A stretch of 64,000 nucleotides of DNA from positions 1,532,001 through 1,596,000 of the forward strand of contig NZ_MVAB01000001.1 of assembly GCF_002026305.1 (NCBI RefSeq), read 5' to 3'. The notes under the pieces are model-generated. The model did not search any database, was not told the DNA's origin, and saw only the letters and a program-made list of their open reading frames with translations. Below are positions 1-9,672 of the stretch, in pieces (position 1 is the stretch's first letter; each line of letters opens with the position of its first letter). The translations under genes were made by a program, and so were the position numbers. This DNA comes from Vagococcus martis. GTDB taxonomy: Bacteria; Bacillota; Bacilli; Lactobacillales; Vagococcaceae.

Positions 1-467
1 GGTAACTCTGTGACTAAATAAATCCCATCGGCAGATATTCCTGTTCCTAATGCTTGCGTCGCTTTTCCATCAGCCCCTGTGGTAATGGTTTTTTCCTCAA
101 ATGAACCATCAATGGTGTAATCTGTCCCTTCTTTTACTGTTAAAGGATCTTCTAGTGGTTTGCCTCCCTCTTTTGCCGTAACACGTTGGATTTTAAACTT
201 AATTCCTTCTAAAGGCGTTTTATCAATTCCATCAACCGCTTCCCCAGTCCCTGGATTGCCTAATTCAGAGGCATCTTTCACCGCATATTTATAAATAGAG
301 AGTGAACGAGGGGATGTTTCATCTGCGACCGCTCCTCCAACCACTGATGCAGGTGCTGCTTCAGACACAATCGGGTTCATCACACCAATCATACCCGAAC
401 AAATTAATGTAGCCGATAATAATCCAGTCACAATACTACTCTGTATCCCTTTTTTCATATTATTCAT
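1..467 (-). CDS. SpaA-type LPXTG pilin subunit, N-terminal part (cut by window edge)
   Basis: A minus-strand frame runs from ATG at 467 (alternative ATG at 458) off the left edge, giving about 155 residues. It opens with a lysine-rich start and a hydrophobic signal peptide ending near SEAAPA, followed by a beta-rich segment with SLSIYKYAV, a lysine-bearing strand typical of isopeptide-forming pilin domains, then GADGKATQ and DGIYLVTEL, the usual SpaA/Cna-B G-x-Y-x-L/V-x-E end strand. A GGAGGA Shine-Dalgarno sequence lies at 471-476. This fits the backbone pilin family (SpaH/EbpB type) that sortase polymerises on the cell wall. The C-terminal sorting signal is outside the window, so anchoring is inferred. 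Any pilus operon would continue to the left. Confidence 0.75.
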   Translation of the reverse strand, partial: MNNMKKGIQSSIVTGLLSATLICSGMIGVMNPIVSEAAPASVVGGAVADETSPRSLSIYKYAVKDASELGNPGTGEAVDGIDKTPLEGIKFKIQRVTAKEGGKPLEDPLTVKEGTDYTIDGSFEEKTITTGADGKATQALGTGISADGIYLVTEL

Positions 468-990
468 TTCTCCTCCAATAATGATATCTTTTGTTCGATT
501 ATACTACTTTTTTTGATAGAATAGCAAGATTTAAATTTAAATCGTATAAAAATACCGGAGGAAAAAATAAACATACTATACCTTACCATATAAAAAGTGT
601 ACTCATTACTTCGGGATTAAACTTAACGGAAAAAGATTTCATCAAATGAATATCAATTAGAACTTACAAAAAAGTTAAACCTAGTCAACTACGAAAAAAT
701 GTTTTTTTCTATCATATAAATACAAAAGTTTACTCAATAATAGAACAAACAGTTTGTTATGAAAAAGTATCTTCTAACCTTAATGTTGTTCCAGAACTAA
801 AAAAGAAAGACACAAGTCTACTCCACCACTGTCATCTAGGTAGAAACTTGAATCTTTCAAAAGATATATTCTAACAATACTTTTTAAGAAGATGAAGCTA
901 TATTCTGTATTATACAGACAAATTTTCGTTAATATGAGCACTCATGTTAATACATTTTTACTTTTAATAGTAAGATTTAACCTCAAAACG
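468..990. other. Intergenic region, possible decayed gene remnant
   Basis: No gene with a start codon and ribosome binding site is visible between the pilin and the lysine operon. On the plus strand one frame is open without a start from 650 to the TAA at 872-874 (about 74 codons, basic and lysine-rich, with KVKPSQLRK near its beginning). I do not recognise it. It could be the tail of a decayed transposase or regulator, or chance in AT-rich DNA. Confidence 0.3.
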
Positions 991-1014
991 TTTAAAAATT
1001 AGAATAAATCTAAT
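991..1014 (-). terminator. Weak intrinsic terminator after the lysine operon
   Basis: On the minus strand, ATTAGA, a five-base loop and TCTAAT form a short A/T-rich stem followed by TTTTTAAA, just after the patA stop codon at 1020. The stem is weak but well placed. Confidence 0.4.
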
Positions 1015-1019
1015 CTTTA

Positions 1020-2189
1020 TTATTTGTTATACGTTAATAAAAATCGTTCCAAACGATTACACCCTTCTTCAAGTTCTTCCATTGAACACGCAAAAGATAA
1101 ACGAATATGCCCTTCACCATAAATTGAAAATGTTCTTCCTGGTACTACAGCTAAATGTTCTGCTTCTAAAAGTTCAGAGGCAAATTCAAATGAATCTTTG
1201 TTGTATTCAGCTATAATCGGGAAAATATAAAAAGCACCTTTTGGCAATTCAACGGGTAGACCCATGTCTCTCAAACGTTTATAGGTAAAATCTCGTCTTT
1301 CTTTATATGCCTCATTCATTTTTGCTAAAATACCTGGCCCTGTTTCATCTGTAAAAGCAGCTATTGCTCCATATTGAGAAGGAGTTGCCACACAAACTGA
1401 ATTATACAAATGCACTTTTGTAACTTGTTCTGTTGCAAAAGGTGGTGCTAATATGTAGCCGATTCTCCCACCTGTAATCGCGTGAGATTTAGACAAACCA
1501 TTAATGACAAATAATTGTTCTCTAACTTCCGGAAACTCCATAAATGAATGGAACTCACCATCATAAACATTATCAGAATATATTTCATCCGTCAGAATAA
1601 ATATATCCGTGTCTTTCAACACATCAACCAGTTCGTTCATTTGTTCCAACGATGGAATCATACCTGTTGGGTTTGTTGGGTAATTAAAAATGATCGCTTT
1701 GGTTTTTGGGGTGATAGCTTGTTTTAAAACTTCTTTTGTTAAGACAAAATTGGTCTTCGTCGTATCAATTAAGACTGTATTAGCTCCTTGAAGTGTCGCA
1801 ATTGGTTCATACGCTAAATAAGTTGGACAAGGAATAATAACCTCGTCTCCTTCTTCAAGAATTGTTCGTAATACACTATCAATCGCTTCAGACCCACCGT
1901 TCGTCACGATGATTTCTGTCTCAGCATCATATGTCACATCGAAACGTTTTTTATTGTAAGCTGAAATAGCTTCACGTAATTCGATTAACCCTCTATTGTG
2001 TGTGTATCTCAATTTATTTTGGTTGATTGCCTCAATCATAGATTCTCTAATGTACTCAGGTGTTGCAAAGCCAGATTGACCAAGTGTTAAGTCCACCCCG
2101 TCTTCATATTCTTTGACTTGATTTGAAAATTTTCTTGTTCCTGGTACTTGTAGATTGATGGCTCTTTTGTTAAATTGTGTCTCTTCCAT
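1020..2189 (-). CDS. patA: Class I/II PLP aminotransferase, probable N-acetyl-LL-diaminopimelate aminotransferase
   Basis: A 389-residue fold-type I aminotransferase. Visible are the substrate-side VDLTLGQSGFATPE segment, the cofactor-binding NGGSEAID loop, NYPTNPTG, the DEIYSD aspartate that contacts the pyridine nitrogen, and the Schiff-base lysine in GLSKSHAITGGRIGY. The family includes aromatic aminotransferases. As the last gene of a lysine operon that uses acetylated intermediates (dapH, dapL), it most likely makes N-acetyl-LL-2,6-diaminopimelate from N-acetyl-2-amino-6-oxopimelate with glutamate. It follows lysA by 20 bases and has only a weak GAAGAG ribosome binding site. Substrate is inferred from context; a general aromatic aminotransferase remains possible. 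Confidence 0.75.
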   Translation of the reverse strand: MEETQFNKRAINLQVPGTRKFSNQVKEYEDGVDLTLGQSGFATPEYIRESMIEAINQNKLRYTHNRGLIELREAISAYNKKRFDVTYDAETEIIVTNGGSEAIDSVLRTILEEGDEVIIPCPTYLAYEPIATLQGANTVLIDTTKTNFVLTKEVLKQAITPKTKAIIFNYPTNPTGMIPSLEQMNELVDVLKDTDIFILTDEIYSDNVYDGEFHSFMEFPEVREQLFVINGLSKSHAITGGRIGYILAPPFATEQVTKVHLYNSVCVATPSQYGAIAAFTDETGPGILAKMNEAYKERRDFTYKRLRDMGLPVELPKGAFYIFPIIAEYNKDSFEFASELLEAEHLAVVPGRTFSIYGEGHIRLSFACSMEELEEGCNRLERFLLTYNK

Positions 2190-2209
2190 TGCTCTTCTCT
2201 TCTTTCATT

Positions 2210-3472
2210 TTACCTTACATCTTGTGCTGTAAGGTGTTCTAGTGTCTGACGTCTCACCACTAAACGAACTTTTTCTGGCGTGACAAAGACTACAGCAGGT
2301 TTTAACATTTGATTATAATTCGAACTCATACTGTAATGATAGGCACCTGTTGATAATACCACAAGTAAGTCTCCACGGTGTATACTTGACGGTAATTTTA
2401 TATCTCGTCTAATAATATCACCTGATTCGCAAAGTTTACCGGCAATTGTCATTAATTTATCGTGTTCTTCTTCTCGATCTACTAATAATAAATCATACGT
2501 AGCTCCATAAAGCGCCGTTCTGATATGATCACTCATTCCCCCATCAATTGATACATAATAATTTGTTTCAGGAATATCTTTAACCGTTCCTACTTCGTAT
2601 AGTGTCATACCTGCTTCTCCAACAATCGAACGCCCTGGCTCTAATGAAATGGCAGGAAGTGGGTAACTTGCTTCTTGACATGCTGTTTTCAATGTATCTG
2701 TAATGGTTTTAATTCCTTCTTCAATCGGATAACTCACATCATCATCCGTATACTTGATGCTAAATCCTCCACCAATATTTAATACTTGAGCTTGAATCTG
2801 ATTATCTGACAACCAATTGATGACTTGTTTAATAGTTGCGACTGTCCCAGTAGACTCAAAAATCTGAGAACCAATATGAAAATGAACTCCCATAAACTCT
2901 ATATTTTCAGCTTGTTCAATTTTTCTGACACCGTCAAGAGCCAGCCCTTTTTGAATACTTAAACCAAATTTACTGTCTTCTTGACCTGTTTGGATAAACT
3001 CATGTGTATGTGCTTCAACACCTGGGTTGATTCTAAGTAATGCTTTGACTTTTTTTGTTGTCAACTCGTTTAATCGCTCAATTTCTGATAAACTATCTAT
3101 CACAAAATACTCGACTCCCGACTCGATTGCGTAACGAATTTCTCGATTGGTTTTATTATTTCCATGAAAATGAATCGTGTCTGGTGACACACTTGATTGC
3201 AAAGCCGTGTATAACTCTCCCTCACTCACCACATCAAGTCCCATGTTCTCTTCTGCCATTAAATTAAATAATTGAATAGCTGAAAAAGCTTTTGATGCAT
3301 AGGAAATGGTATACGTTAGCCCTGAAGACTTTAAAGCTTGATGAAATCTTCGGCACTGATTACGAATCATCTCTTCGTCATAAACAAAAAGAGGTGTACC
3401 ATACTCTTGTGCAATATCTGTTAATTTATGACCATGTAAAGTTAATTCACCATTTATATAATCTAGTGTCAT
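2210..3472 (-). CDS. lysA: Diaminopimelate decarboxylase
   Basis: A 420-residue fold-type III PLP enzyme that decarboxylates meso-diaminopimelate to L-lysine, the last step of the pathway. The PLP lysine is in SYASKAF near residue 60, the phosphate-binding glycine loop is NIGGGFSIKY near 235, EPGRSIVGEAG contacts cofactor and substrate, and CESGD near 345 supplies the active-site cysteine from the partner subunit. Length matches the family. The ATG overlaps the stop of the upstream alr-like gene (ATGA, 3469-3472), and AAAGGAAGAT lies upstream at good spacing. Translational coupling and riboswitch control of the whole operon are likely. Confidence 0.95.
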   Translation of the reverse strand: MTLDYINGELTLHGHKLTDIAQEYGTPLFVYDEEMIRNQCRRFHQALKSSGLTYTISYASKAFSAIQLFNLMAEENMGLDVVSEGELYTALQSSVSPDTIHFHGNNKTNREIRYAIESGVEYFVIDSLSEIERLNELTTKKVKALLRINPGVEAHTHEFIQTGQEDSKFGLSIQKGLALDGVRKIEQAENIEFMGVHFHIGSQIFESTGTVATIKQVINWLSDNQIQAQVLNIGGGFSIKYTDDDVSYPIEEGIKTITDTLKTACQEASYPLPAISLEPGRSIVGEAGMTLYEVGTVKDIPETNYYVSIDGGMSDHIRTALYGATYDLLLVDREEEHDKLMTIAGKLCESGDIIRRDIKLPSSIHRGDLLVVLSTGAYHYSMSSNYNQMLKPAVVFVTPEKVRLVVRRQTLEHLTAQDVR

Positions 3473-4536
3473 TCAATAATCTTCCTTTCTAACGTACAAT
3501 GATTTAGTGCACTGAGCTGTTCTGAGTTAGCTCCTACCCCTTTAAACGTGTATTCATCAACTCGCATGTCTTGACTATATAACACAACGGTATCTTGTGG
3601 TTTCACCGTTTTATCCACTTCAACCAATAAGTGACTCATCATGAGCGCTTTTATTTGGTAATGTGTACCATTAATAATACAGTCATGTTTACTACGCGTG
3701 CGTAATAATCCGTCGCCATATCCAATATCAACAACTGCTATCGTCATATCTTTATCAGCAGTATAAGAAAAACTATAACCAATTGATTCACCTTGTTTTA
3801 ACTCACGACATTGAATCACATTAGCACTTAATGTTAGTGACTGTTTCACGAAGTCTTCAGGTAAACTTGAATACGGCCGACACCCATACAACACGATGCC
3901 TAATCTTGCGTGAGTGTGGTTTTCAAATAACTCATCCCGCATGAAACTCGCACTATTTTGTGCATGAATAAATTGAAAATCATATTGTTTTAATATATCG
4001 TTTAATCCTGTTAACCACGCTTCTTTTTCTATCTCATATTCACTCACATCAAATTCATCAGCGTAGCCAAAATGCGTCCAAATACCGGTAATATCTAGTT
4101 GTTTTTCTTTAGGTAAGTAACTATTTTCTTTTATCACCTGTTTCATCTCATCAAATGTTTTAAACCCTGAACGATGAAGTAGGTTTTCATATTCTAGATG
4201 AACTTTAATCCCAGATAACTCATTCTTATATTGATGATAAAAAGATAAAGACGGTAATGTCATCTGAATGTCCCACTCTTTTAACGTGTCAAATTCAACA
4301 GAGGGATTCATTAAAAAAATCACTACTTCCGGTGCTAATTGTCTAATTTTAATGGCTTCTCGTAAAGATGTCGTGCTAAACGTCTCTACTCCAGACTCCA
4401 CAAACGTTTTAATCGCAAAGTCTAGTCCAAAATTATACGCATTATTTTTTACAACAGCCATCACTGGTGAATTTCCGCCGACTTGTTTGATATTTTCTTT
4501 AAAAATTGATGTATTTACCGTCCAAATTGCTGTCAT
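3469..4536 (-). CDS. Alanine racemase-like PLP protein of the lysine operon (Alr2 type)
   Basis: A 355-residue alanine racemase-fold protein with an N-terminal PLP barrel and C-terminal beta domain. The cofactor lysine is in [11 protein letters not shown] near residue 29, [10 protein letters not shown] and ARLGIVLYG are recognisable, and the second catalytic base is probably the Tyr of GYSFSYTA, followed by [10 protein letters not shown]. The usual CMDQ motif of the C-terminal domain reads MMSH here, and the ADAYGHG loop is NNAYNFG, so activity may be altered. Staphylococcal dap operons carry a second alr (alr2) in the same position between dapL and lysA. Both ends overlap their neighbours by ATGA. 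It may supply D-alanine or act on another amino acid; a housekeeping alr is expected elsewhere. Confidence 0.8.
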   Translation of the reverse strand: MTAIWTVNTSIFKENIKQVGGNSPVMAVVKNNAYNFGLDFAIKTFVESGVETFSTTSLREAIKIRQLAPEVVIFLMNPSVEFDTLKEWDIQMTLPSLSFYHQYKNELSGIKVHLEYENLLHRSGFKTFDEMKQVIKENSYLPKEKQLDITGIWTHFGYADEFDVSEYEIEKEAWLTGLNDILKQYDFQFIHAQNSASFMRDELFENHTHARLGIVLYGCRPYSSLPEDFVKQSLTLSANVIQCRELKQGESIGYSFSYTADKDMTIAVVDIGYGDGLLRTRSKHDCIINGTHYQIKALMMSHLLVEVDKTVKPQDTVVLYSQDMRVDEYTFKGVGANSEQLSALNHCTLERKIIE

Positions 4537-5678
4537 ACTGTTTCCTCGAATCGTTTTAATAATGATGTATATAATTCGACACCTTTTGCTAGTACTCGCT
4601 CATCAAAATTAAGCGTCGATGTATGTAACCCGGTGACATAACCTTTGTCTTCATTACGACAACCTAAAAAAGCAAATGATGATGGGGCTAGTTGTTGATA
4701 AAATGAAAAATCTTCTCCAAATAGATAAGGTTCATCTTTTTCAACCCACGTTAAACTTGTGTCCTCACTCGCGTCTTTCATCAAGTCATAAGCTGTCACA
4801 TCATTAATCGTTGAAGGATACCCTTCAGCAAACACTAGCTCAACCGAGCAATTTGTCAACAGCTCACTTGCTTGTTTAATTTTTGTCATTTGTTCTTTTA
4901 CAATGTCTAAATCCTCTTGGCTATAAGTTCTTATCGTCCCTTCTAGATACGCATTTGATGGGACAGTATTAATCGCTTCTCCAGATTTAAATGAGCCAAT
5001 ATGCACAATATTTTGGTGTAACCCAGCGAGATGATACTGTTGCAGTTGAGATAACTGATTTAAAATAGTTAATAATGCCTCTCCAGCTGAATGGCCTTGC
5101 TCTTTATTAGCAACATGAGCTGATAGTCCTTTAACAAAAAAACGATACTCTGTTGCACTAGCTGTAATAGGTCCTGGCTTAGATACAATGACTCCTTCTT
5201 TTTCATCTGGCATCATATGTAACCCAAAAACAAACGATGGTGTCATATCAAACTGATACTGGTTTAGTAAGATATTTGCACCACCATAAGTTTCTTCTGC
5301 CGGTTGAAAAATAAAATAAACCGTTGATTTAAGTGGAGAAACTTCAGATAATTGTTTTACCTGTTTAACAAACGCTAATAACATGGTGATATGACCGTCG
5401 TGACCACACGCATGCATGACATTATCTACTTGTGAGCGGTAATCCACATCATTTTCTTCATGAATAGGTAACGCGTCTATATCTGCTCGAAACGCAATAC
5501 TTTTATCTCCGCTTCCTTTGATATAAGCTACAACGCCTGTTTCAAGTGGCGTGTCATATGCTACAACCATTTTATCCAACTCTTTTTTAATAAAAGCAGT
5601 TGTTTCAAATTCCTGCAAACTTAATTCAGGGTGTTGGTGCAACCAACGACGTGTCTGTATTAAATACTCTTCTGTCAC
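4533..5678 (-). CDS. dapL: N-acetyldiaminopimelate deacetylase (M20 metallopeptidase family)
   Basis: A 381-residue M20-family amidohydrolase. Metal-binding motifs are visible: MHACGHDGH near residue 95, [11 protein letters not shown] near 130 with the catalytic and metal-binding glutamates, GLHMMPDE near 155, and HTST near the C-terminus. Alone it could be called a hippurate or aminoacylase-type hydrolase. Next to dapH it is most likely the enzyme that removes the acetyl group from N-acetyl-LL-diaminopimelate. The start is GTG, chosen because AGGAGA lies seven bases upstream. The gene overlaps the alr-like gene by four bases. Confidence 0.88.
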   Translation of the reverse strand: MTEEYLIQTRRWLHQHPELSLQEFETTAFIKKELDKMVVAYDTPLETGVVAYIKGSGDKSIAFRADIDALPIHEENDVDYRSQVDNVMHACGHDGHITMLLAFVKQVKQLSEVSPLKSTVYFIFQPAEETYGGANILLNQYQFDMTPSFVFGLHMMPDEKEGVIVSKPGPITASATEYRFFVKGLSAHVANKEQGHSAGEALLTILNQLSQLQQYHLAGLHQNIVHIGSFKSGEAINTVPSNAYLEGTIRTYSQEDLDIVKEQMTKIKQASELLTNCSVELVFAEGYPSTINDVTAYDLMKDASEDTSLTWVEKDEPYLFGEDFSFYQQLAPSSFAFLGCRNEDKGYVTGLHTSTLNFDERVLAKGVELYTSLLKRFEETV

Positions 5679-5713
5679 ACGATCATCTCCTGTTATCTAT
5701 AGTCTTTCTTGGG

Positions 5714-6433
5714 TTAATCTTCATTTAGCTTTCTTAATGCTTGAACGATTTCAATTTTTGATTCATTTACGTCGCTCACTTGTTTAATCACTTTTGCTGG
5801 GATTCCTGCTACAACACTGCCAGCTGGAACGTCTTCTGTCACGATTGAACCTGCAGCCACAACCGCTCCTTTACCAACTCGAACACCTTCTAAGATAACG
5901 GCGTTCGCCCCGATTAACACATCATCTTCTACCACAACTGGTTGAGCACTAGGTGGTTCGATAACACCTGCTAACACCGCTCCTGCACCAACGTGAACAT
6001 TTTTTCCTGTTGTTGCTCTCCCACCAAGTGTGGCATTCATATCAATCATCGTTCCTTCGCCGACGACCGCCCCAATGTTAATAGTCGCTCCCATCATGAC
6101 AACTGCACCATCTTTAATCACTGCATGCTCGCGGATAAATGAACCTGGTTCAATACGAGCATTTAATTTTGTTTGGTCAATCAGAGGAATAGCTGAATTA
6201 CGTCTGTCATACTCAATCTCTACCTCTTTAAAAAGTGATTGATTCGCTTCATAAAAATCTTCCCACTCACTATAATCTGCAAAAATTGTTTTCGAGCATT
6301 TGCAGCCAAATACTTTAAAACTTTCAGGAAATTCGACTCCTTTAAATTCTCCATTCGCGTAAACTTTTACTGGTGTTTGTTTTTTACTCTCACTAATATA
6401 TCGAATAATTTCTTGTGCTGATTGTAATTCCAA
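5714..6433 (-). CDS. dapH: 2,3,4,5-tetrahydropyridine-2,6-dicarboxylate N-acetyltransferase
   Basis: A 239-residue acyltransferase with a short N-terminal domain (residues 1-85) and a left-handed beta-helix from about residue 90, seen as repeated hexapeptides such as [24 protein letters not shown] and VLIGAN, ending in AGIPAKVIK. It transfers acetyl from acetyl-CoA to tetrahydrodipicolinate and so commits the pathway to acetylated rather than succinylated intermediates. It lies between dapB and dapL, with 15 and 35 bases of spacing, as in Bacillus and Staphylococcus operons. Confidence 0.95.
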   Translation of the reverse strand: MELQSAQEIIRYISESKKQTPVKVYANGEFKGVEFPESFKVFGCKCSKTIFADYSEWEDFYEANQSLFKEVEIEYDRRNSAIPLIDQTKLNARIEPGSFIREHAVIKDGAVVMMGATINIGAVVGEGTMIDMNATLGGRATTGKNVHVGAGAVLAGVIEPPSAQPVVVEDDVLIGANAVILEGVRVGKGAVVAAGSIVTEDVPAGSVVAGIPAKVIKQVSDVNESKIEIVQALRKLNED

Positions 6434-6448
6434 AAATACCCCTTCTTT

Positions 6449-7168
6449 CTATAAGTTATCAAATGTATAAAATCCTGGTTGTTTGTGGACTAATTTTTCA
6501 GCCACATCTAAACTACCATTGGCAAAAATATCTTTACTCTGTGCTCGGTGAATAATTTGAATCGTTTCCTCTTCACCGGCAAATAGCACTTCATGTTCTC
6601 CAACAATCGAGCCACCACGAATCACACTAATGCCAATTTCATCAGCATCTCTTGGTGTATGGCGTTCATGTCTATCATAAACAGGATAAGAATCTTGTTT
6701 GATTTCTTTTATGGCATCATATAATTTAACGAGAGTGCCACTTGGTGCATCGACTTTTTTACGGTGATGCTTTTCTGTTAATTCGATATCAAAATTTTCA
6801 AGTAGCGGTACACTGTATTTTATAATTTCCGTCAAGACATGGACTCCGTAACTCATATTGGCACTAAAGAAAACTGGTGTTGTGTTTGATACAGCTTCTA
6901 ATGACGCAATGATGTCTTCTTTTTGTCCAGTTGTTGCCACAACTAACGGGATTCCAACATTTTTTTTAATCATCGGTAAACTTAAGTTTGGATGGGAAAA
7001 ATCAATCATGACATCTGCTTTAGGTAACTCATCTGTAACTTGAAACACTGGATAAGGATACTCTCCTTCAACAGGCGTCACAATCCCCACTACACGATGT
7101 CCTCGTTCACTAGCTAAGTGAGCTACTCGTTGATTCATTGCACCATAGCCAACTAATATAATATCCAT
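6449..7168 (-). CDS. dapB: 4-hydroxy-tetrahydrodipicolinate reductase
   Basis: A 239-residue reductase with an N-terminal Rossmann fold beginning [14 protein letters not shown] (dinucleotide-binding glycines), DFSHP near residue 55, ATTGQ near 80, and the substrate and catalytic segment [17 protein letters not shown] near 130-145. It reduces hydroxy-tetrahydrodipicolinate with NAD(P)H. The glycine motif is degenerate relative to GxxGxMG but reads as a normal variant of the shorter Gram-positive enzymes. It follows dapA by three bases, consistent with coupled translation. Confidence 0.95.
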   Translation of the reverse strand: MDIILVGYGAMNQRVAHLASERGHRVVGIVTPVEGEYPYPVFQVTDELPKADVMIDFSHPNLSLPMIKKNVGIPLVVATTGQKEDIIASLEAVSNTTPVFFSANMSYGVHVLTEIIKYSVPLLENFDIELTEKHHRKKVDAPSGTLVKLYDAIKEIKQDSYPVYDRHERHTPRDADEIGISVIRGGSIVGEHEVLFAGEEETIQIIHRAQSKDIFANGSLDVAEKLVHKQPGFYTFDNL

Positions 7169-7171
7169 AGA

Positions 7172-8053
7172 TTACTCTCCTTTAAATGCATGATATGCTT
7201 GTTCGATCGGCACACGTGCATCGGCTTCTAGTTCGACCAATGGCAAACGAACTTCATCTTCAGCATACCCTAAATGATTAACCAAAGCCTTAATTGGCAT
7301 TGGATTGATATCAACACTCAAACTGTTAATAAGTGGTAATATTTGTTCAAATAATTCTTTTGCCTCAACTGGATTTTCCTGGAATGTCGTATAAATTTCT
7401 TGAAATTCTTTTGGTGTAGCGTTAGCTAAAACAGAAATCACACCGTCTCCTCCACCTTCAAAAAACGGGATAATCGCGTCATCATTACCACTATAAATAG
7501 CAAAATCACTAGGCAATAATTCTTTACATTGACGTAAATATTCCATATCTCCAGTTGCATCTTTCAATGCCACAATATGTGGATTTTTTGCTAATTCAAC
7601 TAACGTTTCAGGTTCAATTGTCATATTAGTTCGAGAAGGTACATTATACAAGATAACTGGTAACCCTACCGTATCTGCTATCAATGTGAAATGTTTGATT
7701 AAACCACGTTGACTTGTTTTATTGTAATAAGGTGTAATTAACATAATCGCATCAGCACCGGCTTCTTTTGCTTTTAAAGAATGTGATAGTGAAGCTTTTG
7801 TGTCATTGGTTCCTGTATTTGCGATAACTGGTACTCGTCCATTTGATACTTTAAGAGATGAACGAATTAAGTTAAGTCGTTCTTCTTCTGTTAATGTCGA
7901 TCCTTCACCAGTTGTCCCATTAACAAACAACGCTTGAAGTCCTTCCTCGATTAAAAAATTTACATGTTTTTCAAATGTCGCATAATCTACCTCGTCATGA
8001 CTAAATGGAGTGGTAATTGCAACAGCTGCACCTTTAAATAATGGGGCCATCAT
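7172..8053 (-). CDS. dapA: 4-hydroxy-tetrahydrodipicolinate synthase
   Basis: A 293-residue TIM-barrel aldolase that condenses pyruvate with aspartate semialdehyde. The pyruvate-binding NGTTGEG loop is near residue 44, ITPYYNK carries the proton-relay tyrosine, YNVPSRT the substrate-binding arginine, and VALKDATGD the Schiff-base lysine near 163. The start chosen is the first ATG of ATGATG, five bases after GGAG. Only a short gap separates it from lysC. Confidence 0.96.
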   Translation of the reverse strand: MMAPLFKGAAVAITTPFSHDEVDYATFEKHVNFLIEEGLQALFVNGTTGEGSTLTEEERLNLIRSSLKVSNGRVPVIANTGTNDTKASLSHSLKAKEAGADAIMLITPYYNKTSQRGLIKHFTLIADTVGLPVILYNVPSRTNMTIEPETLVELAKNPHIVALKDATGDMEYLRQCKELLPSDFAIYSGNDDAIIPFFEGGGDGVISVLANATPKEFQEIYTTFQENPVEAKELFEQILPLINSLSVDINPMPIKALVNHLGYAEDEVRLPLVELEADARVPIEQAYHAFKGE

Positions 8054-8068
8054 TCATTCTCCTCTCTT

Positions 8069-9271
8069 TTATAACCCAAACGCTTCGCATAATTTTTCAA
8101 CTGCTAACACACCATTTGTCCGATCCACGACATAAGAAATACTAATTTCAGAGGTGGTTACTTGATAAAATTCAATATCATTTTCTAACAATGTCATAAA
8201 TACTTTACTTGCAACACCAGACATATCTCGCATACCTGAACCAATCACAGATACTTTGACATAGTCTGATTTCACCACGTAATTTAGTTCGGTAAATTCT
8301 TTGTGTAACGTATCAAATATATGTTTTAATTCGACCGTATCTGTATCTTTCATCGTAAATGACAATTGCAACCCGTCTTCATTGACAATTTGAGAAATCA
8401 TATCAATATTAATTTCTTCTTTTTCTAATAAATTAAACAATTGTTTCAATAAAGTGGCATCATTTTCTGGATAGCTAAATGTGACATAATGCATGTCTTT
8501 ATCAAGCGCAACACCTGTGACTGCTTTTTTTTCTAAGATATCTTTTTGTGGCATAACCCAAGTCCCTCTTTCATCTGATAATGTTTGCCCTAAATAAATG
8601 GGTACATGATAATTTTTAGCAATTTCAACACTTCTTGTTTCCAGTACGCCAGCGCCTAACGCACTCATTTCCATCATTTCCTCAAAACTCACAACATCTA
8701 TTCGTTTTGCTGGATACAATCGTGGGTCCGTACCATACACTCCCGCGACATCGGTATAAATTTCGCAAGATGTTTCTAAAGATGATGCAATGGCAACAGC
8801 TGTTGTGTCACTTCCTCCACGACCAAGCGTTGTTAACTCGCCATCTGCATTCATCCCTTGAAAACCCGCTACAACAACCACCTTATTTGAACAGAACGCT
8901 TTCTCAAAAGCTTCATTATCAACTTCTAGTATCTTACTCTTCATGTAATGCCCTTTTGTTTTTATCCCTGCTTGAAATCCTGTCATCGCTTTGGCCTTGA
9001 CATCAAGCTCTTTTAGCGCAATAGCTAAGTAAGAAATTGTTTGTTGTTCTCCAGTAGTTAAAAGTAGGGCTAAATCATGTTGGTCTGGTTCCTTGGATAA
9101 CAAATCAACATTTTTTAACAACTCATCTGTCGTTTTCCCCATCGCAGAAACAACGACAACTAATTCCTCACCCTTATTGGCACGATTTGCTAGGTATTTT
9201 GCAATGTTTTTAATTTTTGAAAAATCTCCGACCGATGTTCCACCAAATTTAATGACACTTCTTTTTGTCAT
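8069..9271 (-). CDS. lysC: Aspartate kinase
   Basis: A 400-residue aspartokinase. The N-terminal kinase domain starts SVIKFGGTSVG and contains LLTTGEQQT near residue 90 and GRGGSDTTAVA near 150, which bind ATP and aspartate. The last 140 residues form two ACT domains (VTFSYPEN to SFTMK, and KVSVIGSGM to the end) that normally mediate lysine or threonine feedback. It is the first gene of the operon and sits directly behind the lysine riboswitch. AGGAGG lies upstream of the ATG. No asd gene is in the operon, unlike staphylococcal versions, so aspartate-semialdehyde dehydrogenase must be encoded elsewhere. Confidence 0.95.
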   Translation of the reverse strand: MTKRSVIKFGGTSVGDFSKIKNIAKYLANRANKGEELVVVVSAMGKTTDELLKNVDLLSKEPDQHDLALLLTTGEQQTISYLAIALKELDVKAKAMTGFQAGIKTKGHYMKSKILEVDNEAFEKAFCSNKVVVVAGFQGMNADGELTTLGRGGSDTTAVAIASSLETSCEIYTDVAGVYGTDPRLYPAKRIDVVSFEEMMEMSALGAGVLETRSVEIAKNYHVPIYLGQTLSDERGTWVMPQKDILEKKAVTGVALDKDMHYVTFSYPENDATLLKQLFNLLEKEEINIDMISQIVNEDGLQLSFTMKDTDTVELKHIFDTLHKEFTELNYVVKSDYVKVSVIGSGMRDMSGVASKVFMTLLENDIEFYQVTTSEISISYVVDRTNGVLAVEKLCEAFGL

Positions 9272-9300
9272 TTTATTTTCCTCCTAATCGGCATCGAAAA

Positions 9301-9336
9301 ATAAAAAAGACAAGTTCACAGGCATGAACTTGTCTT
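9301..9336 (-). terminator. Riboswitch expression platform: intrinsic terminator before lysC
   Basis: A perfect 12-bp stem (AAGACAAGTTCA with its complement, six-base loop) at 9307-9336 is followed on the minus strand by a T-rich run. It sits between the lysine aptamer and lysC, so lysine binding is expected to end transcription here. Confidence 0.93.
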
Positions 9337-9344
9337 AACTATCT

Positions 9345-9520
9345 ACAAGCGATGCACCCCATTATTTTTAAAATAATGACAGACTTATAGCTATTAACTA
9401 CAAATCCAACACCTATACCAACTGCAATAGCATAGATATTTCGGCATATCACCCTTTCAGTAAAGTTATTTGCAGATTCCAAACTTTACCTACTAATGAT
9501 CAATGCGCCTCATCTCTAAC
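9345..9520 (-). promoter_or_regulatory. Lysine riboswitch (L box)
   Basis: The minus-strand leader of lysC shows the L-box core. It begins GATGAGGCGC (9505-9514), passes through AGTAGGTAAAGTTTGGAAT, CTGAAAGGGTGAT and ATGCCGAAAT, and ends GGGGTGCATC (9351-9360). The GATG and CATC ends pair as P1. Order and spacing match the lysine-responsive aptamer of Gram-positive lysC leaders. Together with the downstream terminator it should repress the operon when lysine is plentiful. Confidence 0.93.
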
Positions 9521-9542
9521 TTTTATTTAATTATTGTTTATG

Positions 9543-9571
9543 ATTATAGCAAATCAATTCTCATATGACAA
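9543..9571 (-). promoter_or_regulatory. Promoter of the lysine operon
   Basis: On the minus strand a -35 box TTGTCA (9566-9571) and a -10 box TATAAT (9543-9548) are separated by 17 bases, about 25 bases before the riboswitch begins. This is a near-consensus vegetative promoter. Confidence 0.85.
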
Positions 9572-9672
9572 GTGTCATAATAAAAATTGTCTGAGAAAAA
9601 AATGAGAAGATAATTTAAATGTTATATCATCAACAAAATAATTTTTTATAGTATAATAAATAAAAAAAGGAT

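Noticed and set aside
9093-9287. Plus-strand ORFs across lysC, dapA, dapB and rpoB
   Set aside because: They are antisense shadows of well-supported genes and have no start signals or recognisable motifs.
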